A stretch of 19,085 nucleotides of DNA from Clostridia bacterium (GTDB taxonomy: Bacteria; Bacillota; Clostridia; UBA1381). This document shows, one piece after another, positions 1 to 6,376 of the stretch. Each line of letters opens with the position of its first letter. Within the stretch, counting starts at the first letter, position 1. The stretch is from assembly GCA_900751685.1 (NCBI GenBank), contig CAADSR010000130.1, positions 1 to 19,085 on the forward strand, given 5' to 3'. A program made the translations under genes and the position numbers. Under the pieces are notes generated by a model. The model was not told the DNA's origin, did no database searches, and saw only the letters and a program-made list of their open reading frames with translations.

Positions 1-590
1 AACACATCCCCATCCGCCTTTATCACATACGAAAAGCCGGCATTGTTATAAAACGACACAGTGAAGCTGTCCACGATATTTTCTACTTCATATTCTTTTA
101 AAAGATAGCCTATAGTTCCATCCCTGAGTGTGACACGGGTAAATAGGTTAAACACATTAACACCAGTGACACTGCTGATATGCGGGTCGATGATACCATG
201 ATCCATTTTGTTTTGGGCAAGTACATCCACCGCGTTTTTATCGACTGGTCCACCGAAACTGGTGCCGTTCATTAGATAAAGGCGAATCCCGCTGTCTATG
301 CTTTTATATTCGTTGATATGGGCTTCTAATTCATTTACTTGTCCGGCGGTATAGTTCTTAATGGACTGGATGACCTTGCCCATCGTCTCATAATTTTCCT
401 GAAGCTGTACTTGAAGGGTGTTGCGTCCTTGCTGCGTCCCTTCCATGACCGTATTGATGGATTGCTGCCATAGCTGTTCCTGCACTGCGGTGACAAAGGA
501 ATAGGTCATAAAGCTCAGGACCATGATAACGAGGAGCAGTGCCAGGAGGATTTTGGTTTTCATTTTTCTTGGCGCTTGTTTCATGGTCAT
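1..590 (-). CDS. Membrane-anchored sensor protein with extracytoplasmic (Cache-like) segment, 3' part missing
   Basis: The frame runs from ATG at 588-590 off the left edge, giving 196 codons. Residues about 11-32 form one hydrophobic membrane segment after a basic N-terminus. The following 160 residues look like an extracytoplasmic ligand-sensing region: a helical stretch, then mixed strands resembling a double Cache domain. The output domain lies outside the window, so it could be a diguanylate cyclase or a histidine kinase; I favour a GGDEF protein because the same operon carries an EAL regulator, but that is inference. The start overlaps the stop of the upstream sugar-binding gene by ATGA, a sign of translational coupling. 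A second in-frame ATG at 582-584 lies about 11 bases from the AAAGGG ribosome site, against about 4 for the first, so the exact start is open. The gene is the last seen of a three-gene minus-strand operon. Confidence 0.7.
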   Translation of the reverse strand, partial: MTMKQAPRKMKTKILLALLLVIMVLSFMTYSFVTAVQEQLWQQSINTVMEGTQQGRNTLQVQLQENYETMGKVIQSIKNYTAGQVNELEAHINEYKSIDSGIRLYLMNGTSFGGPVDKNAVDVLAQNKMDHGIIDPHISSVTGVNVFNLFTRVTLRDGTIGYLLKEYEVENIVDSFTVSFYNNAGFSYVIKADGDV

Positions 591-1858
591 TGTTCCCTTT
601 CTTGAGAGGCCTGTTGATCCATCCAATCCAAGGCTGTTTCCATGGAATCTCCTGAAAGTAATTTTTTTGATACCCCGGCAGTCAGTTCCCAAATAGGAAG
701 GGTCAAAAATGTGTCAGTCCCGATCACAGTCCGGCCGTTTTGATAGCCTGCAACCAATGGTTGGATTTGTTTTACGGAAGAAGGCTGCCCGTTTTTCAGT
801 GGGCTGAAGGAAGATTGTTGGTCTGCAAATTTTTGTATGTTTTCTTGCCGCGTAAAGTATTCCACAAATTTCATTGCCGCTTCAGGATACTTGCTTTCAG
901 CATTTACGCTCAGGCGCGTATCCGGGTTGATGACAAGCAGTGCTCCGTCTTCTAAAAGTGGAAGAGGATGTACCTCAAATTCAAATCCCGGCTCCATCTC
1001 TTCGACCCGTCCTGCTGCCCAGGCGCCGGTTAATAAAAAGGGCGATTCTCCTTTGACAAATTCCTGTAGGTCATCCGATGTTTTTTTCGTTTGCAAAGCT
1101 TTTTCAGCATCAATATAGCCTTTGCTGATAAACTTTTCTGCAATAGAAAACCCGCTGCGGAGATAGTCGCTTAATTTTGCTTCGCCATCGTTAAGACGCT
1201 GCAGTACTTCTGCCTGGCGGTTTTCCTGATATACTGGATAAAAGCCGCGTCCGATTGCCAGTGTTTTGAGCGAGATATCATTGTTTGCTATAATAGGCGT
1301 AATGCCCTCCTTTATAAAATAATCACACACGCGTTCCCATTCTGGCAGGGTCTGGGGGACCTTCTGCTTGTGCTTGTTTAAAAGGTCTAAATTGCAGTAA
1401 AGTCCAAAGGCAGACACCGTGGTCGGCAGCCAGTAAATTTGACCGTCATCTTCCATTTGGTGCCGCATCTGGTCCGTATAATTTGCGACCGTATCCAGGC
1501 CTGACAGCTCTGCGGCCTGGCCATGCTCTTTTAGCTCCAGCAGGACATCATGGTTGACCATGAATACATCATCACCTTTGCCGGAGGCCATTCGTTTTTG
1601 CAGGGCCTCAAAGTAGTCATTTCCCTTCAGGCTTTCATAAGAGACACGGATATCAGGGTTTTCTTTCATAAAGTCAGATATGATCTGCTCGATGACGATA
1701 ACGTTTTCTGTCTCATATTTATTCCCAAAAAAAGTAATGGTGGTACTTTTTTGTGTTGGGGTCTCATAATTCACCACCCTGTTTTTTTGGCCGCAGCCTG
1801 TAAGTAAGCCGGCGGCGCAGGATAGGACCATGAGCATACAAATAATTTTTATTTTCAT
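587..1858 (-). CDS. ABC-type extracellular sugar-binding lipoprotein (family 1 solute-binding protein)
   Basis: The product (423 residues) has a lipoprotein signal: basic start, hydrophobic core, then LLTGC with the lipid-bearing cysteine at residue 22. The mature part has the family 1 solute-binding layout, with a TITFFG strand near the N-terminus, a segment like DDVFMVNHDVL, and a C-terminal run with PEAAMKFVEYFTRQENIQ that is typical of sugar-binding members. Length is usual for the family. I chose ATG 1856-1858 because it puts the signal peptide at the N-terminus and has GGTG about 7 bases upstream; the open frame extends to 1909, which would add 17 residues in front of the signal. No permease or ATPase gene is next to it. 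It sits between an EAL regulator and a membrane sensor, so a role as a ligand-presenting co-sensor is more likely than classical uptake, though distant permeases cannot be excluded. Confidence 0.85.
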   Translation of the reverse strand: MKIKIICMLMVLSCAAGLLTGCGQKNRVVNYETPTQKSTTITFFGNKYETENVIVIEQIISDFMKENPDIRVSYESLKGNDYFEALQKRMASGKGDDVFMVNHDVLLELKEHGQAAELSGLDTVANYTDQMRHQMEDDGQIYWLPTTVSAFGLYCNLDLLNKHKQKVPQTLPEWERVCDYFIKEGITPIIANNDISLKTLAIGRGFYPVYQENRQAEVLQRLNDGEAKLSDYLRSGFSIAEKFISKGYIDAEKALQTKKTSDDLQEFVKGESPFLLTGAWAAGRVEEMEPGFEFEVHPLPLLEDGALLVINPDTRLSVNAESKYPEAAMKFVEYFTRQENIQKFADQQSSFSPLKNGQPSSVKQIQPLVAGYQNGRTVIGTDTFLTLPIWELTAGVSKKLLSGDSMETALDWMDQQASQEREQ

Positions 1859-1964
1859 CCTATCACACCATTCAAATTTTAATGTTTTAGAATTTGCCTT
1901 CATTTGCATTCGTCAATTTCTGATAGAGCTGTTGTATTTCTTGAAGCTTTGCAGTTGACCGCTC

Positions 1965-3635
1965 TTAGATGTAATTTTTATGGCGTGTTTTGAGTAGGGC
2001 TTCAAAATCCCGGTAAGGGATCGGTTTGCTAAAATAATACCCCTGGGCATAATTACAGCCAATTTCTTTGAGGCGCTCTAATTGTTCTGGGGTCTCCACG
2101 CCTTCTGCTACGGTATCTAGCTCCATAGAACGGGCGATATCCATAACAAAGCGGAGAATGCTTTGTTTTATAGGCTTTGCTGTTTCGCTTTGAACAAACT
2201 GCATATCCAGTTTTAGTACGTCTATGGGCATTTGGTTCAGCATATTCAAGGAAGAATATCCGCTTCCAAAATCATCCATTTCGATGATGAATCCCAGCTC
2301 CCGCAGCTGTTTGACTGTTTCAATGATCTGCATAGGGTTTTCCGTATAGGCACTTTCGGTAATTTCCAGATGCAGCAGGGAAGGGGAGAGATTATAATTT
2401 TTGACCGTATCCAATAATATGCTTGCCAGATCCGCATTGTAAAAGTCCGCGCGGGATACGTTGACGGACAATGGGATCATACCATAACCGCGCTGCTCCC
2501 AATCCCATAAGAGTTCACAAGCGCGTTCCCATACATATTCATCCAGCTTCGTGATAAAGCCGTTTTTCTCAAACAACGGAATAAATTGGCCCGGCAGAAG
2601 GATCCCCCATTCTGGGTGGATCCAACGCACCAGCGCCTCCGCCCCCGCCAGGACATGGTCTTTCATTCTATACTTTGGCTGTAGATAGATCTCAAATTGG
2701 CCTTTAGCTAAAGCGGATTCCATGCTATCTGTGATGGACTGCTCCCGCAGGAGCTTATTGCGCAGCTCCTCGTCATAGGCGGCAAAATATTTGCCATATT
2801 TCCCCTTGATGCTTCGGACGGCTAAAAGGGCCCTGTCACACATCTGCTCGACGGACAGCGTCCGGTCTTCAATGGGGTAGATGCCCCATTTTATGACGAT
2901 ATTATTGATCCCCGATGATTCTTTAACTTGCTGCTCCAGCTGTAGGAACCATTCTTCTGTATAGTTTTGCTGGCGCTCTTTCATGCAGATAAATTGATCT
3001 GCATTCAACCGTCCGCTGATCCCATTCTTCAGATCAAATTCCTTATACCTTTCCGCAGTGCTGCAAAGAAGCCGGTCACCAGACGGGATGCCTAAGACAT
3101 CGTTGACTAATTTGAAATTTTCAATGTCGGAGCAAATAATATCATATTTTTGCTCTGGGTTGCGAAGAAGCAGCTCCTTTGCCCGGCGGTAAAAGAACTC
3201 CTTGCTGTAAAGGCCTGTCAGCCGGTCATACTGCAGCAGGTTGATCATAGCAGCCGTTTCCCGCAGATTGATAATGCTGGCTACCCGGTGCAGGATCACC
3301 TGCGCTTTGTATGGTTTGGCAACAAAATCTGTTGCGCCGTGGGCCAACGCCTCTACCTCATCAGATTCATTGTCGTTTTGAGTCGTGACGATGACCGGGA
3401 TGGAGGAATAAGCAGAGTTGGCCTTGATAACGGAAAGAAAAGTATACCCATCCATCACGGGCATGATAATATCTAATAATATAAGTGATATTTGTTCGCC
3501 GTACTGCTTTAAAACCTCAAGGGCGGCCTGGCCGTTGTCAGCCTCCAGGACCTTATATTCCGTTGAAATAATAGCGCTAAGCATGGCCCGGTTTAATGGA
3601 TTGTCCTCCACTATTAGGATTTTCTTTCGTAACAA
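1965..3635 (-). CDS. Response regulator with degenerate GGDEF and intact EAL domain (c-di-GMP phosphodiesterase)
   Basis: The 556-residue protein has three domains. Residues 1-125 are a receiver: acidic pair E10-D11, phospho-acceptor D55 in LLDIIMP, and K107 in the KPY motif. Residues about 135-295 are GGDEF-like (LTGLYSKEFF at 139-148), but the active-site signature is replaced by NADQF at 211-215, so cyclase activity is not expected. Residues about 300-550 are an EAL domain with the residues needed for cyclic-di-GMP hydrolysis: EAL 333-335, N392, E424, D454-D455, K475, E511 and Q531. I infer phosphorylation-controlled cyclic-di-GMP breakdown. The start is TTG at 3633-3635, with AGGAG 10 bases upstream and an in-frame TGA just before it. 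It is first in the operon, 106 bases ahead of the sugar-binding gene. The frame stays open for 25 codons after its stop (see findings). Confidence 0.92.
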   Translation of the reverse strand: MLRKKILIVEDNPLNRAMLSAIISTEYKVLEADNGQAALEVLKQYGEQISLILLDIIMPVMDGYTFLSVIKANSAYSSIPVIVTTQNDNESDEVEALAHGATDFVAKPYKAQVILHRVASIINLRETAAMINLLQYDRLTGLYSKEFFYRRAKELLLRNPEQKYDIICSDIENFKLVNDVLGIPSGDRLLCSTAERYKEFDLKNGISGRLNADQFICMKERQQNYTEEWFLQLEQQVKESSGINNIVIKWGIYPIEDRTLSVEQMCDRALLAVRSIKGKYGKYFAAYDEELRNKLLREQSITDSMESALAKGQFEIYLQPKYRMKDHVLAGAEALVRWIHPEWGILLPGQFIPLFEKNGFITKLDEYVWERACELLWDWEQRGYGMIPLSVNVSRADFYNADLASILLDTVKNYNLSPSLLHLEITESAYTENPMQIIETVKQLRELGFIIEMDDFGSGYSSLNMLNQMPIDVLKLDMQFVQSETAKPIKQSILRFVMDIARSMELDTVAEGVETPEQLERLKEIGCNYAQGYYFSKPIPYRDFEALLKTRHKNYI

Positions 3636-3685
3636 ATTTGATCAACTCCTGTCCTGGAAACTCTATGCGTATGTATATCAATCAT

Positions 3686-3714
3686 ATTGTACCATAGATT
3701 ATACGGCGATGCAA
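3686..3714 (-). promoter_or_regulatory. Sigma-A promoter of the EAL / sugar-binding / sensor operon
   Basis: On the minus strand TTGCAT (3709-3714) and TACAAT (3686-3691) are separated by exactly 17 bases. The predicted start of transcription lies about 45 bases ahead of the TTG start codon of the response regulator. It is the only good promoter seen for this operon. Confidence 0.6.
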
Positions 3715-3730
3715 TAATCTGTTCATGTGA

Positions 3731-3750
3731 TTATTCTAAATTTAGAATAA
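3731..3750. repeat. Perfect 20-base palindrome upstream of the EAL operon promoter
   Basis: TTATTCTAAATTTAGAATAA reads the same on both strands with no mismatch. Its right half-site ends 36 bases upstream of the -35 box at 3709-3714, and its near edge is 16 bases from that box, a usual position for an activator or dual-function operator. A second, 12-base AT palindrome lies at 3763-3774. Which protein binds is unknown. The region is AT-rich, which raises the chance background, but 20 perfect bases is still long. Confidence 0.5.
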
Positions 3751-3788
3751 TAAAATTTCCCCTTAAATATTTAATTTTAGGAAAATAA

Positions 3789-3820
3789 AAAGCGTCTATA
3801 TCATCAAAGATAGACGTTTT
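3789..3820. terminator. Intrinsic terminator, both directions possible
   Basis: Arms 3789-3799 and 3810-3820 pair over 11 positions (core CGTCTAT/ATAGACG, one G-U) around a 10-base loop. A T-rich run follows on the plus side (3817-3828), and TTTTTATTTTC follows on the minus side. On the minus strand it would stop any read-through from the xre side before the EAL operon promoter. Confidence 0.6.
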
Positions 3821-3901
3821 AGTTTTTTATATTATCAATATGAAAATTAAAAGATATGTTATTTTAGATAGTCGGAGCATTCTTATAGGGCTCTTTAAAA
3901 A

Positions 3902-3953
3902 ATATAGTAAAATTAATGGTTTAAATATAGTTAATAAGCTATATTTACTATAT
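3902..3953. repeat. Nested, mutually exclusive inverted repeats
   Basis: An outer pair (3902-3911 with 3944-3953, 10 bases) and an inner pair (3923-3930 with 3939-3946, 8 bases) share bases 3944-3946, so both stems cannot form fully at once. There is no T-run in the right place for a terminator. The sequence is AT-rich, and the function is unknown. It lies in the stretch 3636-4173, which holds no intact gene. Confidence 0.35.
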
Positions 3954-3960
3954 CACCATA

Positions 3961-4131
3961 TTAGTCTTCTCTATCCACATGCTTTATAACATCCGCAATC
4001 TTACAATTCCGCAACTTTACAGATCTTCCACAAGGAAAATTTGTAAAAATTGTTAGTGTGTACGGACAATAACACTGCTTGCCGGTTAATGAGAAGAATA
4101 AGAAAAGTTCATGTTTACGCAGTGTTATGTG
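3961..4131 (-). pseudogene. Start-less 56-codon open frame, possible gene remnant
   Basis: The minus strand stays open for 56 codons between an upstream TAA (4132-4134) and TAA 3961-3963. There is no ATG or GTG near its beginning and no ribosome site. The predicted peptide is basic, with four cysteines arranged as CYC ... PCG ... NC and an end KHVDRED. It looks more protein-like than the surrounding DNA, but a frame of this length is not rare by chance in six frames. A 10-base inverted repeat, ATAACACTGC (4069-4078) and its complement (4119-4128), lies inside. I do not recognise a family. It may be the 3' end of a decayed mobile-element gene. Confidence 0.22.
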
Positions 4132-4137
4132 TTATGG

Positions 4138-4175
4138 AAAAATCCCCGCCAATTCACAAATTAGAAGGGATTTTT
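4138..4175 (-). terminator. Terminator of the xre gene
   Basis: Arms AAAAATCCC (4138-4146) and GGGATTTTT (4167-4175) pair perfectly around a 20-base loop, right at the stop codon of the xre gene. The T-run is part of the stem and the loop is large, so strength is uncertain. Confidence 0.45.
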
Positions 4176-4545
4176 AAGACTTTACGCTATTCTTTTGTTT
4201 GAACTCTAATAGGTCAAAATGCTCTTTAATCGCATTTCTGGACTTTTCATCTAATCTTATCAATCTTTTCATAAAATCCCCAACTAATAGTTGCTCTTTA
4301 TCATTTTCTATAAATACCTTGTTAAGCTCTTTCAAGTCAACATCATAGCTTATTCTTTCCAAAAGATAGTCTGCTGAAGTATCCAGGATATCTGCCATTT
4401 TGCGGAGGGTATCAATATCTGGTGAATGTGTATCCGTTTCATAATTAGAAATTGATGAACGCGACAAATCTAACATTTTCCCTAGGTCTTCTTGACTTAA
4501 TCCTTTATCTAATCTTTTTTCTGCAATCATTTCTCCTAAAGACAT
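4174..4545 (-). CDS. XRE-family (Cro/cI-type) transcriptional repressor
   Basis: The 123-residue protein has an N-terminal HTH_3 domain (about residues 4-60): GLSQEDLGKMLDLSRSSISN at 15-34 carries the two recognition-type helices, followed by YETDTHSPDIDTLRKMADIL. The remaining 60 residues are helical and charged, probably for dimer formation. The start at 4543-4545 is chosen because GAGG lies 7 bases upstream; the open frame continues to 4629, but the extra 28 residues have no family support. The gene is divergent from the unknown gene at 4894, and the intervening DNA holds face-to-face promoters and repeated ATAACAAG boxes, the usual layout of a phage- or element-type repressor that controls itself and its divergent neighbour. 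There is no peptidase domain, so it is not a LexA-like self-cleaving repressor. Confidence 0.88.
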   Translation of the reverse strand: MSLGEMIAEKRLDKGLSQEDLGKMLDLSRSSISNYETDTHSPDIDTLRKMADILDTSADYLLERISYDVDLKELNKVFIENDKEQLLVGDFMKRLIRLDEKSRNAIKEHFDLLEFKQKNSVKS

Positions 4546-4578
4546 AAACTCACCTCGCATGTTTGTAATACTAAACAT

Positions 4579-4608
4579 ATTATATATGAAAAATCTATAT
4601 TTTATCAA
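4579..4608 (-). promoter_or_regulatory. Sigma-A promoter of the xre gene
   Basis: On the minus strand TTGATA (4603-4608) and TATAAT (4579-4584) are 18 bases apart, about 34 bases ahead of the chosen start codon. The spacer is very AT-rich. Confidence 0.5.
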
Positions 4609-4615
4609 AAATGTT

Positions 4616-4668
4616 TGCATAACAAGCAATTATATCAAATTTCACTTGACTATGACTGTATAACAAGC
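4616..4668 (+). repeat. Paired operator-like boxes between divergent promoters
   Basis: TGCATAACAAGC (4616-4627) and TGTATAACAAGC (4657-4668) match in 11 of 12 bases and are 41 bases apart. The second fills the spacer next to the -10 box of the rightward promoter; the first lies just upstream of the leftward -35 box. A third core ATAACAAG occurs at 4842-4849, ahead of the gene at 4894. They are good candidates for sites bound by the divergent XRE protein, but that link is inference. Confidence 0.4.
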
Positions 4669-4674
4669 TATAAT
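4646..4674 (+). promoter_or_regulatory. Strong rightward sigma-A promoter
   Basis: TTGACT (4646-4651) and TATAAT (4669-4674) are separated by 17 bases, close to consensus. It points toward the gene at 4894 and would give a leader of roughly 210 bases. The ATAACAAGC box lies between the two elements, so repressor binding there would block the polymerase. Confidence 0.6.
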
Positions 4675-4893
4675 TGATGTAAGTATCATTTTATGCCCGT
4701 TTTACTGACATTTGGTTTTTGTACACTTCCCTATATTTATAAATGTTTATTTAATTCGGATATAAATATACTCATTCATAGGCAAGTCAACATTTCCAAA
4801 ATAGGCATATGTCCAAGACATCAGTTATTTCATAAGACTTTATAACAAGTTTGATAAGGTGAATGATTAAAAATATGAAAGGGCGGGATTATC

Positions 4894-5553
4894 GTGCTAA
4901 AAGATATTCCATATAGCAAACTAAAACAGGACGGGAGAGCATATGAGATTATGCTACTTCGTGACCAATACAACAACATATATGCCGATATTGCAAAGGA
5001 GTATAAAATGTCTGTTGCATGGGTTACGGGGAAATATAATAAATTAAAAGTAAAACAAATAGGCTTATATATCAATCATATTTCAATAATGCTCGGATAT
5101 CAAAATAACGCGCAAATCAGAAAAATCTTTGATGATGCTTATGAATGCTATCAAGACCGGACATATGCGTGTGCGTATTTGGAAAAGCAATATAAAGATA
5201 TATTGACCGAATATAGGGATGGGGAACCAGGTATGCCGGTACGGTTTATTAAGAGTATGCCACCATTTAAGCCCAATTTGAGCAAAAAAACAATTGCCCG
5301 TGTGATTGAAATGCGGGAAGTGCAGCAAGCGTCATTTGTAACAATAGCGAAGAAATTGCGTATGACGCAAGCAAAAGCGAAGCATACATACGAAATGTTT
5401 TATCATGAACAAGTGTGGGATCGTATCAAGATTTTAGAAGAAAAAGCAGGAAGCGTGGAAGAAAGAGATGCGGTATGGCATCATTATTCTGGGAGAAAGA
5501 AATCGTACAAAAAAATCTATGATTTACTAATCAAAGAGAATCCTTTTTTATGA
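4894..5553 (+). CDS. Unrecognised protein with two helix-turn-helix-like segments
   Basis: I do not recognise this 219-residue protein. It is basic, mostly helical and has no signal or membrane segment. Two stretches look like helix-turn-helix or sigma region 4-like motifs: residues about 29-52 (DIAKEYKMSVAWVTGKYNKL) and about 147-170 (TIAKKLRMTQAKAKHTYEMF), suggesting an internal duplication. Start GTG at 4894-4896 has GGGCGGG 6 bases upstream; an ATG at 4875 is in another frame and closes after 13 codons. The gene is downstream of a strong promoter overlapped by repressor-like boxes and divergent from an xre gene, so it is probably a regulator or DNA-binding accessory of a mobile element. 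No integrase, relaxase or replication gene is beside it. After its stop, 5554-5740 holds nothing I can support. Confidence 0.7.
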   Translation: MLKDIPYSKLKQDGRAYEIMLLRDQYNNIYADIAKEYKMSVAWVTGKYNKLKVKQIGLYINHISIMLGYQNNAQIRKIFDDAYECYQDRTYACAYLEKQYKDILTEYRDGEPGMPVRFIKSMPPFKPNLSKKTIARVIEMREVQQASFVTIAKKLRMTQAKAKHTYEMFYHEQVWDRIKILEEKAGSVEERDAVWHHYSGRKKSYKKIYDLLIKENPFL

Positions 5554-5740
5554 ACAGCCGTATTTGAATGATTTGTGGCTCTAAAATCTTTTATTGAAAA
5601 AGTTTGAGTTAGAGGGTTGGTTTTTGCTTAGGAAGGGAATAGGAACCTGCGGACGATAAGGCTGTGACAAGGGATATGCTTTTAAAAAGTATCCGCAAAC
5701 ATACAAGGGCTAAGAAATTGATTTATAGAAAAAGAGTACA

Positions 5741-5788
5741 TAAAAAAACAGAGTGATAATAACACTCAAGCAGCGTTATTATCACTCT
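5741..5788 (-). terminator. Terminator of tRNA-Pro
   Basis: A perfect 14-base stem (5750-5763 with 5775-5788), an 11-base loop and, on the minus strand, a run of seven T (complement of 5742-5748) follow the 3' end of the tRNA directly. Confidence 0.85.
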
Positions 5789-5791
5789 AGT

Positions 5792-5868
<77 letters not shown>

Positions 5869-5920
5869 GTTTTTAGAAAATAATGTGTAAAGCAGTATGT
5901 AACGAACAATAACACATCGG

Positions 5921-5949
5921 AGTATATGCGGTTTTGGCTGTTTTGACAA
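5921..5949 (-). promoter_or_regulatory. Promoter of tRNA-Pro
   Basis: TTGTCA (5944-5949) and TATACT (5921-5926) on the minus strand are 17 bases apart, about 50 bases ahead of the mature tRNA 5' end. Confidence 0.7.
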
Positions 5950-6376
5950 CCTTCCGCATTTCTCGTACTTGAATATTCTAGCACATCATAAAACTAAAGT
6001 CAATACCTAAAATAAAAAATATTGAGGAATAAACGATAGAGTAGGGTATAGTGAAAAAGGATGTAAATGAAATAGTACTGCTAATATCACCAAAATAGGA
6101 TTAGTAAATTTTAGAGCAGGACAGCATGAAAAACAAGTGAAATGGTATGCTTTAGTAAATGATTTCCTATTTTATGATTGCATTATGTTACAATCCTTTT
6201 TGGAAGAAGAAATGAATTTTTATATGTAAGCAGCATATAAACGGAACATTTATACAGATATTTTCGTCTAATTAAGCGAACAGGCTAAAGCCGAAAGGGG
6301 ATTTTTACATAGTAAGTCATAGGCTTTATGCCGTTTTCAAACGATCAAAAAATAAATTAGAGAAAGGAAGAGAGAG
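5950..6376 (+). other. Gene-free AT-rich region with possible promoter and structured leader of the SLH gene
   Basis: No intact gene is seen. A 53-codon plus-strand frame (6071-6229) lacks a good start and ribosome site and is unrecognised. A weak promoter candidate, TTGGAA (6200-6205) and TATGTA (6223-6228) with 17 bases between, points to the SLH gene and would give a leader of about 140 bases. In it, GGCTAAAGCC (6283-6292) is complementary to GGCTTTATGCC (6322-6332) with one bulged base. I could not match it to a known riboswitch class; the two conserved halves of the cyclic-di-GMP-I aptamer are absent. Confidence 0.4.

Noticed and set aside
4875..4916. Thirteen-codon leader peptide frame overlapping the start of the gene at 4894
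   Set aside because: It has no ribosome site of its own and uses bases that serve as the ribosome site of the main gene.
5653..5757. Short open frame ending at the tRNA-Pro terminator, basic 26-36 residue peptide
   Set aside because: It has no convincing ribosome site, its end lies inside the tRNA terminator stem, and its length is within chance.
6071..6229. 53-codon plus-strand frame ahead of the SLH gene
   Set aside because: It has no good start codon or ribosome site and no recognisable family, and the length is not unusual by chance in AT-rich DNA.
6236..6345. Cyclic-di-GMP riboswitch ahead of the SLH gene, suggested by the EAL operon nearby and by a GAAA element
   Set aside because: The conserved GCAAACC and GGGACGCAAAGCC parts of class I and the conserved core of class II are both absent.
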